A stretch of 16,678 nt of DNA from Paenibacillaceae bacterium UBA6304 (GCA_002439285.1 DJTQ01000321.1:1-16678); one strand, 5' to 3'; counted from the first letter of the stretch, positions 8,119 to 14,289 are shown. Made by a program: numbers and translations. The notes: generated from the letters alone by a model not told the origin.

Positions 8119-8160
8119 AAAACGCCCCTCATCCTGGGTAAGGATGAGGGGCGTTTCTAT
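8119..8160. terminator. Strong bidirectional terminator
   Basis: A perfect 15-bp stem, AAACGCCCCTCATCC (8120-8134) and GGATGAGGGGCGTTT (8142-8156), with a 7-base loop. It is followed by CTATTATAG on the plus strand and by a short T run on the minus strand. It lies between the convergent chemoreceptor (plus) and GsiB-like (minus) genes and can serve both. Confidence 0.88.
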
Positions 8161-8217
8161 TATAGATAAAGTTGCAGCCTCAATTCCACATTCGCCGAAC
8201 ACTTCACCGCTTATTGA

Positions 8218-8556
8218 TTATTTCCGCTGACGCGCCCGGGCTTCGCCGCCCTTGCGACCCGCCTCTTCCCGGCTCATCTTGCCATTGTTGCCGTTGGAAT
8301 CACCGCGGGCTTCGCCGCCCTTTTGTCCAATTTCCTGATAAAATTCCTTATCATGCGAGCGTGAAGTAGCCTCCCCGCCTTTTTGGCCAATCTCTTGATA
8401 GAAGTCCTTATCATGACTTTGGGAAGTGGCTTCTCCACCTTTTTGCCCGATCTCTTGATAAAATTCCTTATCGTGGTTCTTAGCCGTTGCTTCTCCACCC
8501 ATACGACCGGCTTCCTCACGGCTCATTTTCCCATCTCGATTGTTGTTGTTTGCCAT
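8218..8556 (-). CDS. GsiB-like KGG-repeat stress protein
   Basis: A 112-residue, very hydrophilic protein without a membrane segment. It is made of five copies of the KGG motif (G-x-K/M-GGEA). Three central 20-residue tandem units read GGEAT..HDK(E/D)FYQEIGQK and are flanked by two MSREEAGR-(M/K)-GGEA units. This is the family of B. subtilis GsiB, a general-stress, LEA-like hydrophilin. An AAGGAG Shine-Dalgarno lies before the ATG at 8554-8556, and a sigma-B-like promoter is upstream. The protein probably protects cellular components during drying, heat or salt stress; this role is by family analogy. Confidence 0.88.
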   Translation of the reverse strand: MANNNNRDGKMSREEAGRMGGEATAKNHDKEFYQEIGQKGGEATSQSHDKDFYQEIGQKGGEATSRSHDKEFYQEIGQKGGEARGDSNGNNGKMSREEAGRKGGEARARQRK

Positions 8557-8586
8557 TTGAAATCACTCCTTATCGTTTGTTTGAAG

Positions 8587-8603
8587 GTACCGTTCATCGG
8601 TAC
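8587..8603 (-). other. Small hairpin in the gsiB-like leader
   Basis: GTACCG (8587-8592) and CGGTAC (8598-8603) form a perfect 6-bp stem with a 5-base loop. It lies between the predicted sigma-B promoter and the Shine-Dalgarno, so it would sit near the 5' end of the transcript. B. subtilis gsiB mRNA is unusually stable, and a 5' stem could contribute here; that link is a guess. Confidence 0.35.
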
Positions 8604-8612
8604 GCTATTGTA

Positions 8613-8637
8613 TTACCCCCCTCTCCGGAAACAAAAC
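8613..8637 (-). promoter_or_regulatory. Sigma-B-like promoter of the gsiB-like gene
   Basis: Read on the minus strand: GTTTTG (8632-8637), 13 bases, GGGTAA (8613-8618). The sigma-B consensus is GTTTAA-N12-14-GGG(A/T)A(A/T): four of six in the -35 and a full match in the -10. Together with a gene family that is sigma-B controlled in B. subtilis this is good support. Confidence 0.6.
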
Positions 8638-8639
8638 AA

Positions 8640-9017
8640 CTTTCTCTTCCCGCATACCAGGCGAGTAAGCTCCTGTAACGCCCAAGTGATCGGACAAATC
8701 CGGCAATTTTTGCTGATGTAAAAATAGAGGTCCGATCATACCGCGAAGATCCGTATACTTGCCGGGTGGAGCATAAAAACTTACTTTCCTCTCCCATCAG
8801 GATGCCTCACTACTTGGTCCACGCTCACGCAACGTCCAGCTTGGTCTTACTTCTCTTCAGATGGGAGTTTGATTGCTTACGCACCTAGTGCTCGGTGTAT
8901 GGCTGCATTAGTTCAAGTTACTCCGGTGCTCAGGGTCTGGCTGCATGGCAGAGTTAACAGTATAGGAGTCTAGTATGGTGCTAAGCGACTGCGAAATCTG
9001 CCCAACAACAAATTTTA
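8640..9017. other. Gene-free stretch with degenerate direct repeats
   Basis: I see no convincing coding region, tRNA or known RNA here. There is a 21-bp imperfect direct repeat (8888-8908 and 8926-8946, 18 of 21 identical, ending TGGCTGCAT in both). A possible third partial copy starts at 8978 with GTGCT. An 8-bp inverted repeat pairs CTCCCATC (8791-8798) with GATGGGAG (8860-8867). The base composition and lack of open frames suggest decayed or structured non-coding DNA. Confidence 0.35.
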
Positions 9018-9206
9018 TTCTAACGGACACCAGAGACGCTATTTCCTCATATTTTGCTCTTTTCAAAATCTAACGGACACCATAGCCCTTAAAAGGGCTT
9101 GTTCATCAGATTTCGGGTGATTTAAGAGAGATTAGCGTCCCTTGTGTCCCTTAGAATTTCAAAGTCATCATTTTACGCAGTTTAACGGCTCCTATGTCCG
9201 TTAGAA
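9018..9206. repeat. Four-copy 24-bp repeat in mirror arrangement
   Basis: Four units related to TTCTAACGGACAC plus AGAGACGCTA. Copies 1 (9018-9041) and 2 (9068-9091) are on the plus strand; copies 3 (9133-9156) and 4 (9183-9206) are on the minus strand. Start-to-start distances are 50, 65 and 50 bp, so the whole element is a mirror. Against copy 1 the identities are 19, 21 and 19 of 24. The 26-bp spacers inside each pair have the same length but unrelated sequence. Copy 4 is itself an inverted repeat (TAACGG, 9 bases, CCGTTA). Copy 2 runs into AGCCCTT-AA-AAGGGCT (9084-9099). The pattern fits a dispersed intergenic repeat family. Confidence 0.75.
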
Positions 9207-9239
9207 ATTGATGAGCTTCTTTTGCTTCCTCCGTCCATT

Positions 9240-9268
9240 CGCTACCGCAGTTGATATTTGCGGTAGCG
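9240..9268. other. Hairpin across the 3' end of the nuclease-like gene
   Basis: CGCTACCGCA (9240-9249) and TGCGGTAGCG (9259-9268) form a perfect 10-bp stem with a 9-base loop. It contains the last codons and the stop of the minus-strand gene. There is no T run on either strand, so it is not a standard intrinsic terminator. Confidence 0.5.
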
Positions 9269-9883
9269 CAAGCTACCCTCTCCTGCAACGCGTAAGAACT
9301 GTAGTTCCACCAAACGGTGCAAAACTCGACGAGTATGGCGATCGGAGAGATGAAGGTGGGAGGCGAGCTCGGACGGGACAAAGGGTCGCAGCAAGCGGTG
9401 GGCATAACGCAGTGTTTCTGCTTCTGCCCAATCCAGTTCTGCCGATACATCGGTTGAAAGAAATTTGCCGACAAAGGAGAGTATAAGCTGCTGACATTGC
9501 TTTGGTTCCTCTTTGATGGAAAGATAAGCGATAGGCAAAAACACCCATCCATCGAGAGCCAGCATGCTGTGCCGCATGCACAGGTCCTTAAAGCGCCTGA
9601 CGTCAAGATCTCTCGCATGAGGCCCGTAACCTTGGATTTCAATCCCGCCTTTTGCGCCACCCGGCATATAAGCAAGGTCCAAATAGCGGTATCCATTATA
9701 GAAGTCAAGCACCTCCCATTCCGGATACAAGTAATTAAAATTACCTACCGCGGGATACCAGACCGTGCGAAGAAACTCGACCGTCCCATGCCCCAAACCC
9801 TTTTCAAGGAGTTCGCATCGTCTGTGATTCTCCTCCTCCTGCAGATTCGAACTGATCCATTCCGTATACTTCTGTTCAAACAT
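9242..9883 (-). CDS. Nuclease-like (PD-(D/E)XK/DUF559-type) protein with C-terminal winged helix
   Basis: A 213-residue protein. The middle part resembles the small endonuclease fold seen in DUF559/Vsr-type proteins: RYLDLAY (Asp69), then GGIEIQGYGPHARDLDVRRF with Glu82 and Gln84 as a possible D...ExQ core, His89, and DGWVFLPIAY (111-120), like the strand after the core in that fold. Residues about 159-212 look like a winged helix-turn-helix: FVPSELASHLHLSDRHTRR then LVELQFLRVAGEGSLRYRKY. Similar proteins in Paenibacillus are, from memory, annotated only as DNA-binding or transcriptional regulators. No catalytic activity is established, and Gln replaces the usual Asp or Lys. A GGGGTGGG sequence precedes the ATG at 9881-9883. 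It stands alone, next to the four-copy repeat. Function unknown. Confidence 0.7.
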   Translation of the reverse strand: MFEQKYTEWISSNLQEEENHRRCELLEKGLGHGTVEFLRTVWYPAVGNFNYLYPEWEVLDFYNGYRYLDLAYMPGGAKGGIEIQGYGPHARDLDVRRFKDLCMRHSMLALDGWVFLPIAYLSIKEEPKQCQQLILSFVGKFLSTDVSAELDWAEAETLRYAHRLLRPFVPSELASHLHLSDRHTRRVLHRLVELQFLRVAGEGSLRYRKYQLR

Positions 9884-9901
9884 GAATATCCCACCCCTCA
9901 G

Positions 9902-9959
9902 AAAAATAAAAAAGCCGTTTCATGGTCAGCTCATGATGAGCTAAAATCCATGAAACGGC
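9902..9959 (-). terminator. Intrinsic terminator of dps, three-part stem
   Basis: Outer stem GCCGTTTCATGG (9914-9925) with CCATGAAACGGC (9948-9959), enclosing a second palindrome AGCTCAT-G-ATGAGCT (9928-9942). On the minus strand it is followed by TTTTTTATTTTT (9902-9913). It lies 66 bp downstream of the Dps stop codon and closes that transcript before the nuclease-like gene. Confidence 0.88.
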
Positions 9960-10025
9960 GTGTGCTTCACTCCGTCAAATATACAATTGGTAAACCGCGG
10001 GAACCAAAATTAATTAAAATACTGG

Positions 10026-10490
10026 TTACTTGCCTAAGTATGCGTTCAGCATCCAGTTATGTTTCTCGAGTGCGGACAAGATACCCAACAGCATATCGCT
10101 GGTAGCCTCGTCTTGAGCTTCCTCGGCTGCTTCCATGCCTTGCTTCAATTCATCCTGCAAGGTTGTGAAATCCGCAACGATTGCAGTAACCATAGCTTCC
10201 GGCGTTTCTCCACCGCCCGCTTCCGACAAGGTCGCGATAGACAAGGAGTCGCGAAGCGTTGCTACAGGCTTTCCGCCGATGGCAAGCAAGCGTTCCGCCA
10301 GCTCGTCAATATTTGTGGCAGCTTCATTGTACAGTTCTTCGAATTTTTCGTGCAGGGTAAAGAAATTAGGGCCTTTTACAAACCAGTGGAAATTGTGCAG
10401 CTTCGTATACAGTACCGTCCAGTTCGCGATTTGCAGGTTCAATTGCTTTTCAAGAGCCAGTTCATTTTGGGTCAAGTTTTGATTTGTCAT
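10026..10490 (-). CDS. dps: Dps family ferritin-like DNA-protection protein
   Basis: A 154-residue protein of the Dps/miniferritin family. The inter-subunit ferroxidase residues are all present with the spacing of E. coli Dps: His35, His47, Glu51 (Asp in E. coli), Asp62 and Glu66, within HNFHWFVKGPNFFTLHEKF and NIDELAERLLAIGGKP. Such proteins form 12-subunit shells that oxidise and store Fe(II) using hydrogen peroxide and protect DNA during oxidative stress. I chose the ATG at 10488-10490, which has GGAGG eight bases upstream; the ATG five codons earlier overlaps that Shine-Dalgarno. A PerR/Fur-like box lies upstream. The protein has no long basic N-terminal tail, so direct DNA binding may be weak. 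Confidence 0.93.
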   Translation of the reverse strand: MTNQNLTQNELALEKQLNLQIANWTVLYTKLHNFHWFVKGPNFFTLHEKFEELYNEAATNIDELAERLLAIGGKPVATLRDSLSIATLSEAGGGETPEAMVTAIVADFTTLQDELKQGMEAAEEAQDEATSDMLLGILSALEKHNWMLNAYLGK

Positions 10491-10554
10491 TTCAATTTCC
10501 TCCATTCAAAATGTAGATAGTAGCGTGAGTAAGTTATAAGTCTTTTTTTTAAAT

Positions 10555-10609
10555 TTAGACTTATTCTAAATCTTGTTTCAATCATACCACCACACCGTAT
10601 TTTGTGCAA
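10555..10609 (-). promoter_or_regulatory. dps promoter with PerR/Fur-like 7-1-7 box
   Basis: On the minus strand a TATGAT -10 (10581-10586) lies 17 bases from a weak TTGCAC -35 (10604-10609). Just downstream, TTAGAATAAGTCTAA (10555-10569) matches the PerR box TTATAATNATTATAA at 11 of the 14 specified positions, and its 7-bp halves match each other as inverted repeats in 6 of 7 positions. The box covers the expected transcription start. A second promoter reading starts at TTGAAA (10575-10580), in which case the box lies between -35 and -10. Peroxide control of Dps (MrgA) by PerR is established in B. subtilis. Confidence 0.65.
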
Positions 10610-10881
10610 GTTTTAAAACATGAACATCACGTGAAGATCTATCCTCACTATATAAGATAAACTACTAAATAGATGTGATTAAAAGCAAATACGAATAATA
10701 ATCCTGTTGTAAGCAGCTATTTCGGAATTTCATGAGGTCAAACTTCTCGGTAATGTCCCTATACTGTAAGAAGTGTGCGTAAAGTGAATCCCGATTATTC
10801 GTTCGCTATCCCGAGCCGTTAACCGTGTCCCCGGTTGGACAATTTCGCGGATCACAAAACACCGCGCCATAACAACAAATA
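10610..10881. other. Gene-free stretch between dps and the DivIVA-type gene
   Basis: AT-rich sequence with stop codons in all frames. I see no start with a Shine-Dalgarno, no tRNA and no strong hairpin apart from the terminator at its right end. Short palindromes (for example AACCG/CGGTT near 10820) are no better than chance. Confidence 0.4.
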
Positions 10882-10909
10882 AGGAACCGGGCAGACGATG
10901 CCGGTTCCT
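10882..10909 (-). terminator. Intrinsic terminator of the DivIVA-type gene
   Basis: AGGAACCGG (10882-10890) and CCGGTTCCT (10901-10909), a perfect 9-bp stem with a 10-base loop, begin ten bases past the stop of the minus-strand gene ending at 10919. The stem is followed on that strand by TATTTGTTG. Confidence 0.75.
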
Positions 10910-10918
10910 CGTTACACT

Positions 10919-11296
10919 TTATTCACGAATATGCAGTTTGAGCTGTTCCAGGCTACGCTCCAGTTGGCGTATTCCGTCCTCCACGATGCGGCGGTCCACT
11001 GCGTTAACCGTATCGATCTGCGGCTTGCGGGAGGCTAAGGCCTTTTTCTCTTCTTCCCAATAAGCCTGACGCCGCTGGATCTCTTTATATTTGTCCAGCA
11101 GATCCGTAATGATATCATAAAAACGCTCATAATCTGCAATTACGTCATCAAGAAAACGGTCGACTTCTTCCTTTTCATACCCCCGCATCTTAACGTCAAA
11201 ATCCTTTTCATGGATAGCAAGCGCATCCAGTTTGATGCCAAGTTGCCGAAACAGCCCTTTCTGGTCTTCCAGCTTACGCGTATAATCATCTTGCAT
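10919..11296 (-). CDS. DivIVA-domain protein (DivIVA/GpsB-like, small)
   Basis: A 125-residue soluble protein. Residues 24-62 match the conserved N-terminal DivIVA/GpsB domain: [20 protein letters not shown] then [16 protein letters not shown], which in the family forms a membrane-binding coiled-coil dimer. Residues 60-125 are predicted coiled coil without a further domain. GpsB has about 98 residues and DivIVA about 160-170, so this is intermediate and carries an unusual N-terminal extension of about 23 residues. Family members localise to the septum and curved membrane and organise cell wall enzymes. An extra paralogue is likely in such genomes. GGAGGG lies seven bases before the ATG. It is divergently arranged with the MFS gene. 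Confidence 0.8.
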   Translation of the reverse strand: MQDDYTRKLEDQKGLFRQLGIKLDALAIHEKDFDVKMRGYEKEEVDRFLDDVIADYERFYDIITDLLDKYKEIQRRQAYWEEEKKALASRKPQIDTVNAVDRRIVEDGIRQLERSLEQLKLHIRE

Positions 11297-11416
11297 TGAG
11301 TATCCCTCCGTACCCTAAAGCTTGCATTTTTTTATCATCTACACCTTATATAATGTATCATAATTGCTTCGGATTTTCGACGCCGGACGGCCCGAGTAAT
11401 CCTTAACTCCCCATGA

Positions 11417-11422
11417 TATAAT
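11417..11422 (+). promoter_or_regulatory. Possible -10 of the MFS gene
   Basis: A perfect TATAAT lies 52 bases before the TTG start of the MFS gene, but no -35-like hexamer is found at 16-18 bases. A second TATAAT at 11349-11354 sits in the same divergent region and could serve either direction. Weak evidence. Confidence 0.3.
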
Positions 11423-11473
11423 ACAAAAAGTGAAATTATTCCACAATGCAGCAGTTGAAAAGAGGTTACCGAC

Positions 11474-12916
11474 TTGTCACAAGAACAGCACAAAACGGCT
11501 AAGTCCACTTGGCTAGCCAACCCCTGGGTGATCCTCGCCAACGTTTCACTCGGCACCTTTATGTCGACCTTGGACGGAAGTATCGCCAACGTGGCGCTGC
11601 CGACGATCGCCGGGGAGCTTAGCGCTCCCATCCATGTCGTCCAGTGGGTACTCACCGCTTATTTGTTGACCATATGCGCAACCTTGCCGATCATGGGCAA
11701 AATTTCGGATATGTTCGGCCGCAGCAGAATTTATAATTATGGCTTTCTTATCTTCGCCATCGGCTCAGCCTTTTGCGGAATATCAAACACACTGGGCCTT
11801 TTGATCGGCTCCAGAATTCTTCAAGCGCTGGGAGCCGCTTGCCTGATGTCAAACAGCCAGGCGATCATCGCCGAAGTATTCTCCAGCAAAGGGCGCGGCC
11901 GGGCCATGGGCATCACAGGCACCATGGTGTCGCTCGGTTCATTGACCGGACCCGGGATCGGCGGCATTCTCGTCGAGCATCTGGGTTGGACCTCAATTTT
12001 CTGGATAAATGTCCCCATTGGTATTTTCGGATTCTTCGCGGGCTGGTTCATCCTTCCCAAAGACCGGGACCGCAAGAAGCAACAACCGTTCGACTATACC
12101 GGCTCTACGCTCTTCATGGTCGGCATGGTGGCGTTTCTATACGTCATTTCGGGCGGCCAGGACTGGGGCTGGCTCTCTCCTACCGTATGGATTGGCGGAG
12201 GATTGTCACTGCTTGTACTGATCGTATTCTATCTTTGGGAAAGAAGAACCCGCTACCCGATGCTCGACTTCAGTCTGTACCGGATTCCGGCCTTCAGAAT
12301 TGGTAATATTACGGCATTGCTTTCTTTCGTAGCTCTCTTCTTTACTAATGTGTTGATGCCTTTTTATATGCATGATGTACTGGGGTTCTCCCCGGCCAAA
12401 ACCGGATATACAATGATGGTCTATCCGCTAGTCATGGCCGTCGTCGCTCCGATCTCCGGCTGGTTGTCGGACAAGATCGGCTCGTACGCGCTGACCACGG
12501 CCGGACTTCTAGTCAATGCGCTCGCTTTCGGACTGCTCAATACGTTGTCGACCCAAGAGAGCGCATGGATGGTCGGGCTGCATCTCGGACTATTCGGGCT
12601 TGGCGGAGGCCTGTTCCAATCCCCGAACAACTCCAGCATCATGGGGGCAGTGTCACGGGACAAGCTGGGAACCGCCGGGGGATTAAACGCATTGGTCCGA
12701 AATATAGGCATGGTGCTCGGTACTTCCTTATCCATCTCGCTTTATTCCTCGCGCCTCAGCTATTTGAGATCCGGATCATCCGGAGAGGCAGAAGCTGCGC
12801 TTCAGGCGCTGCATACGGTTTTTTGGACGGCGATGGGAATCTGCCTGCTCGCTTTGCTCGTTTCCGTTCAGCGGATGCGAGTGAAATCCCGGAATCCAAA
12901 ACCTGGGCATTCCTGA
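11474..12916 (+). CDS. MFS drug-efflux transporter, DHA2 (EmrB/QacA) family
   Basis: A 480-residue polytopic membrane protein with about 14 hydrophobic segments. TM1 carries the DHA2 hallmark TLDGSIANVALPTI (Asp34). MFS motif A (GKISDMFGRSR, 75-85) lies between TM2 and TM3, and an antiporter motif C (GSLTGPGIGGIL) is in TM5. Such proteins export hydrophobic or cationic compounds in exchange for protons; the substrate is not predictable. The start is a TTG at 11474-11476, with AGAGG eight bases upstream and no in-frame ATG nearby. No terminator separates it from the downstream tagO-like gene 61 bp further on, so partial read-through is possible. No regulator gene of TetR or MarR type is adjacent. 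Confidence 0.9.
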   Translation: MSQEQHKTAKSTWLANPWVILANVSLGTFMSTLDGSIANVALPTIAGELSAPIHVVQWVLTAYLLTICATLPIMGKISDMFGRSRIYNYGFLIFAIGSAFCGISNTLGLLIGSRILQALGAACLMSNSQAIIAEVFSSKGRGRAMGITGTMVSLGSLTGPGIGGILVEHLGWTSIFWINVPIGIFGFFAGWFILPKDRDRKKQQPFDYTGSTLFMVGMVAFLYVISGGQDWGWLSPTVWIGGGLSLLVLIVFYLWERRTRYPMLDFSLYRIPAFRIGNITALLSFVALFFTNVLMPFYMHDVLGFSPAKTGYTMMVYPLVMAVVAPISGWLSDKIGSYALTTAGLLVNALAFGLLNTLSTQESAWMVGLHLGLFGLGGGLFQSPNNSSIMGAVSRDKLGTAGGLNALVRNIGMVLGTSLSISLYSSRLSYLRSGSSGEAEAALQALHTVFWTAMGICLLALLVSVQRMRVKSRNPKPGHS

Positions 12917-12925
12917 TTTAATTGT

Positions 12926-12954
12926 TCGACAGATTTCACGTTTCTTTTTATAAT
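12926..12954 (+). promoter_or_regulatory. Sigma-A promoter of the tagO-like gene
   Basis: TCGACA (12926-12931, five of six), a 17-base spacer and a perfect TATAAT (12949-12954). The start of transcription would lie near 12961, giving a leader of only about 17 bases. No strong Shine-Dalgarno is present in that leader (AAGTAAAG only). Confidence 0.65.
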
Positions 12955-12977
12955 AGAAGTTAGCAAGTAAAGTAAAA

Positions 12978-13958
12978 ATGGCCTTGGTGGTGACTAAAAT
13001 CTTATATATCTATTCTTTTTTGCTCTCGTTTCTCATTGTGTATTTTCTGATTCCGCCTCTGGGCAAACTGGCGTTCCGGCTCGATTTCGTGGACAAGCCA
13101 AGAGCGGACGTCGAACGGAAAATCCATCGCAATCCGATCCCGCTAACTGCCAGTTATGCGATCTTTGCCGGATTTTTCATTTCATATCTCCTCTTTACAC
13201 GGGATTTCTCGATGCAGACCGGCGCCCTCTTTCTGGGTGGCATTCTGCTGCTTGTCATCGGAACCGTGGATGACTGGTTCAAAACCAAAGGCAAAGATTT
13301 CCCTGCCCTGCCGAAGCTGATCGTTCAAGTTTCCGCTGCCGTGCTGGTGTTTGCCTCGGGAATTACCTTCAGCGGCTTCGTAAATCCGTTCAGCGGCGAC
13401 TATGTGCTTCTGCCGATGTGGCTGCAGTTCATATTAACGATTCTCTGGATTTTCGGCGTAACTACGGTTATTAATTTTTCGGACGGCCTGGACGGATTAG
13501 CTGGCGGACTATCCGCAATTTCGGCAGTAACCTTGTTCGTGGTCGCCTTGACCAAAGGCCAGACCACATCGGCCATGTTGTCCATCACGCTTATCGGCGT
13601 GACGCTCGCCTATCTCCGGTACAATAAGCCGCCGGCAAAAGTATTCATGGGCGATGCGGGGGCGACCTTCCTCGGATTTATGCTTGCCGTGATCGCGCTG
13701 GATGGAGCATTCAAACAGGCAACCATCCTGTCCTTGTTTATTCCTGTGCTCGCGCTTGGAGTTCCGATTTTTGACAATTTGTTCGTGGTCATCAAACGCT
13801 TCTTGCAAGGCAAAGCCATTTATCAGGCCGATGCCAGCCAGGTTCACTACCGCCTGCTTCGCGCCGGATTAAATCATAAACAGGCTGTAATGTTTCTGTA
13901 CCTGATCAGCACCTGCCTTGGATTGTCCTCCATTATCCTGCTGCTGTTGCAAGGATAA
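12978..13958 (+). CDS. Undecaprenyl-phosphate phospho-sugar transferase (TagO/WecA/MraY family)
   Basis: A 326-residue protein with about ten membrane segments. Conserved cytoplasmic motifs: VDDWFKTKG (Asp98 and Asp99), NFSDGLDGLAGG (166-177), VFMGDAGATFLGF (222-234), PIFDN (263-267) and VHYRLL (289-294, in place of the usual HHRLL). The family moves a sugar-1-phosphate, usually GlcNAc-1-P, from a UDP-sugar to undecaprenyl phosphate, the first step of wall teichoic acid or other envelope glycopolymers. One conserved loop is altered: PIPLTASYAIFAG (53-65), where relatives have P-x-P-R/L-x-GG. The ATG at 12978 has only a weak Shine-Dalgarno but follows a good promoter. I leave the symbol blank because TagO paralogues exist. 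An 18-bp hairpin spans the stop codon. Confidence 0.85.
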   Translation: MALVVTKILYIYSFLLSFLIVYFLIPPLGKLAFRLDFVDKPRADVERKIHRNPIPLTASYAIFAGFFISYLLFTRDFSMQTGALFLGGILLLVIGTVDDWFKTKGKDFPALPKLIVQVSAAVLVFASGITFSGFVNPFSGDYVLLPMWLQFILTILWIFGVTTVINFSDGLDGLAGGLSAISAVTLFVVALTKGQTTSAMLSITLIGVTLAYLRYNKPPAKVFMGDAGATFLGFMLAVIALDGAFKQATILSLFIPVLALGVPIFDNLFVVIKRFLQGKAIYQADASQVHYRLLRAGLNHKQAVMFLYLISTCLGLSSIILLLLQG

Positions 13959-13970
13959 TGGAGGACAATC
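13921..13970 (+). other. Perfect 18-bp hairpin across the tagO-like stop codon
   Basis: GATTGTCCTCCATTATCC (13921-13938) and GGATAATGGAGGACAATC (13953-13970) are exact inverted repeats with a 14-base loop. The stop codon TAA (13956-13958) is inside the right arm, so the last dozen codons form the left arm and loop. No T run follows (AAACAAAAC), so it is not a standard terminator; a separate terminator lies 44 bp further on. Confidence 0.7.
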
Positions 13971-14010
13971 AAACAAAACAAACAACTTGCTGCAATTTCT
14001 ATAGAGTTAC

Positions 14011-14045
14011 AAAAAGGGCGCCCGATGGGCGCCCTTCATTTTTAT
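14011..14045. terminator. Bidirectional terminator between tagO-like and tatA genes
   Basis: AAGGGCGCCC (14014-14023) and GGGCGCCCTT (14027-14036) form a 10-bp GC-rich stem with a 3-base loop. It is followed by CATTTTTAT on the plus strand and by TTTTTG on the minus strand. It can end both convergent genes. A second, smaller hairpin TCCCCGC-ATTG-GCGGGGA (14059-14076) lies between it and the tatA stop without a clear T run. Confidence 0.85.
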
Positions 14046-14085
14046 ACACATGAGGTTCTCCCCGCATTGGCGGGGATTATTTATG

Positions 14086-14289
14086 TTAGGTTTTAGTGGT
14101 CTCTTGTACGGCGGCCTGGATCTCCTGCGGTTTCTCCTCTTCAAAGTCTCCACGTGCGCCTTTCTTGAATTCCTTCAGCATCGTCCCGAAGCTGCGTCCC
14201 AATTCGGGCAGTTTGCTCGGGCCGAACAATAACAATGCGGCGATAACCAATAACAGCAGATGCGTAGGCCGCAACAAATTTTCAAGCAC
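14086..14289 (-). CDS. tatA: Sec-independent translocase subunit TatA/TatE
   Basis: A small protein of 67 residues: a short N terminus, a hydrophobic helix HLLLLVIAALLLF with the family signature FGPSKLPELGRSFG at its end, an amphipathic helix (GTMLKEFKKGARGDF), then a charged, unstructured tail. TatA oligomers form the conducting element for folded twin-arginine substrates in the cytoplasmic membrane. The start is most likely the GTG at 14287-14289, six bases after AGAGGTG; a GTG nine bases further out is itself part of that Shine-Dalgarno. An ATG at 14289-14291 is out of frame. No tatC is adjacent in this window, so it may act with a TatC encoded elsewhere. Confidence 0.88.
   Translation of the reverse strand: MLENLLRPTHLLLLVIAALLLFGPSKLPELGRSFGTMLKEFKKGARGDFEEEKPQEIQAAVQETTKT

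Noticed and set aside
8383..8721. Plus-strand open frame opposite the GsiB-like gene
   Set aside because: It is antisense to a clear tandem-repeat protein and has no start signals.
8700..9000. tRNA or known riboswitch in the gene-free region
   Set aside because: No cloverleaf arms, no CCA-type end and no recognised riboswitch core were found by reading both strands.
9018..9206. CRISPR array
   Set aside because: Only four degenerate units, in two orientations, with no uniform direct-repeat array and no cas genes nearby.
9151..9708. Alternative 185-residue minus-strand reading frame over the nuclease-like gene
   Set aside because: It has no Shine-Dalgarno and no recognisable motifs, while the overlapping 213-residue frame has conserved motifs in both domains.
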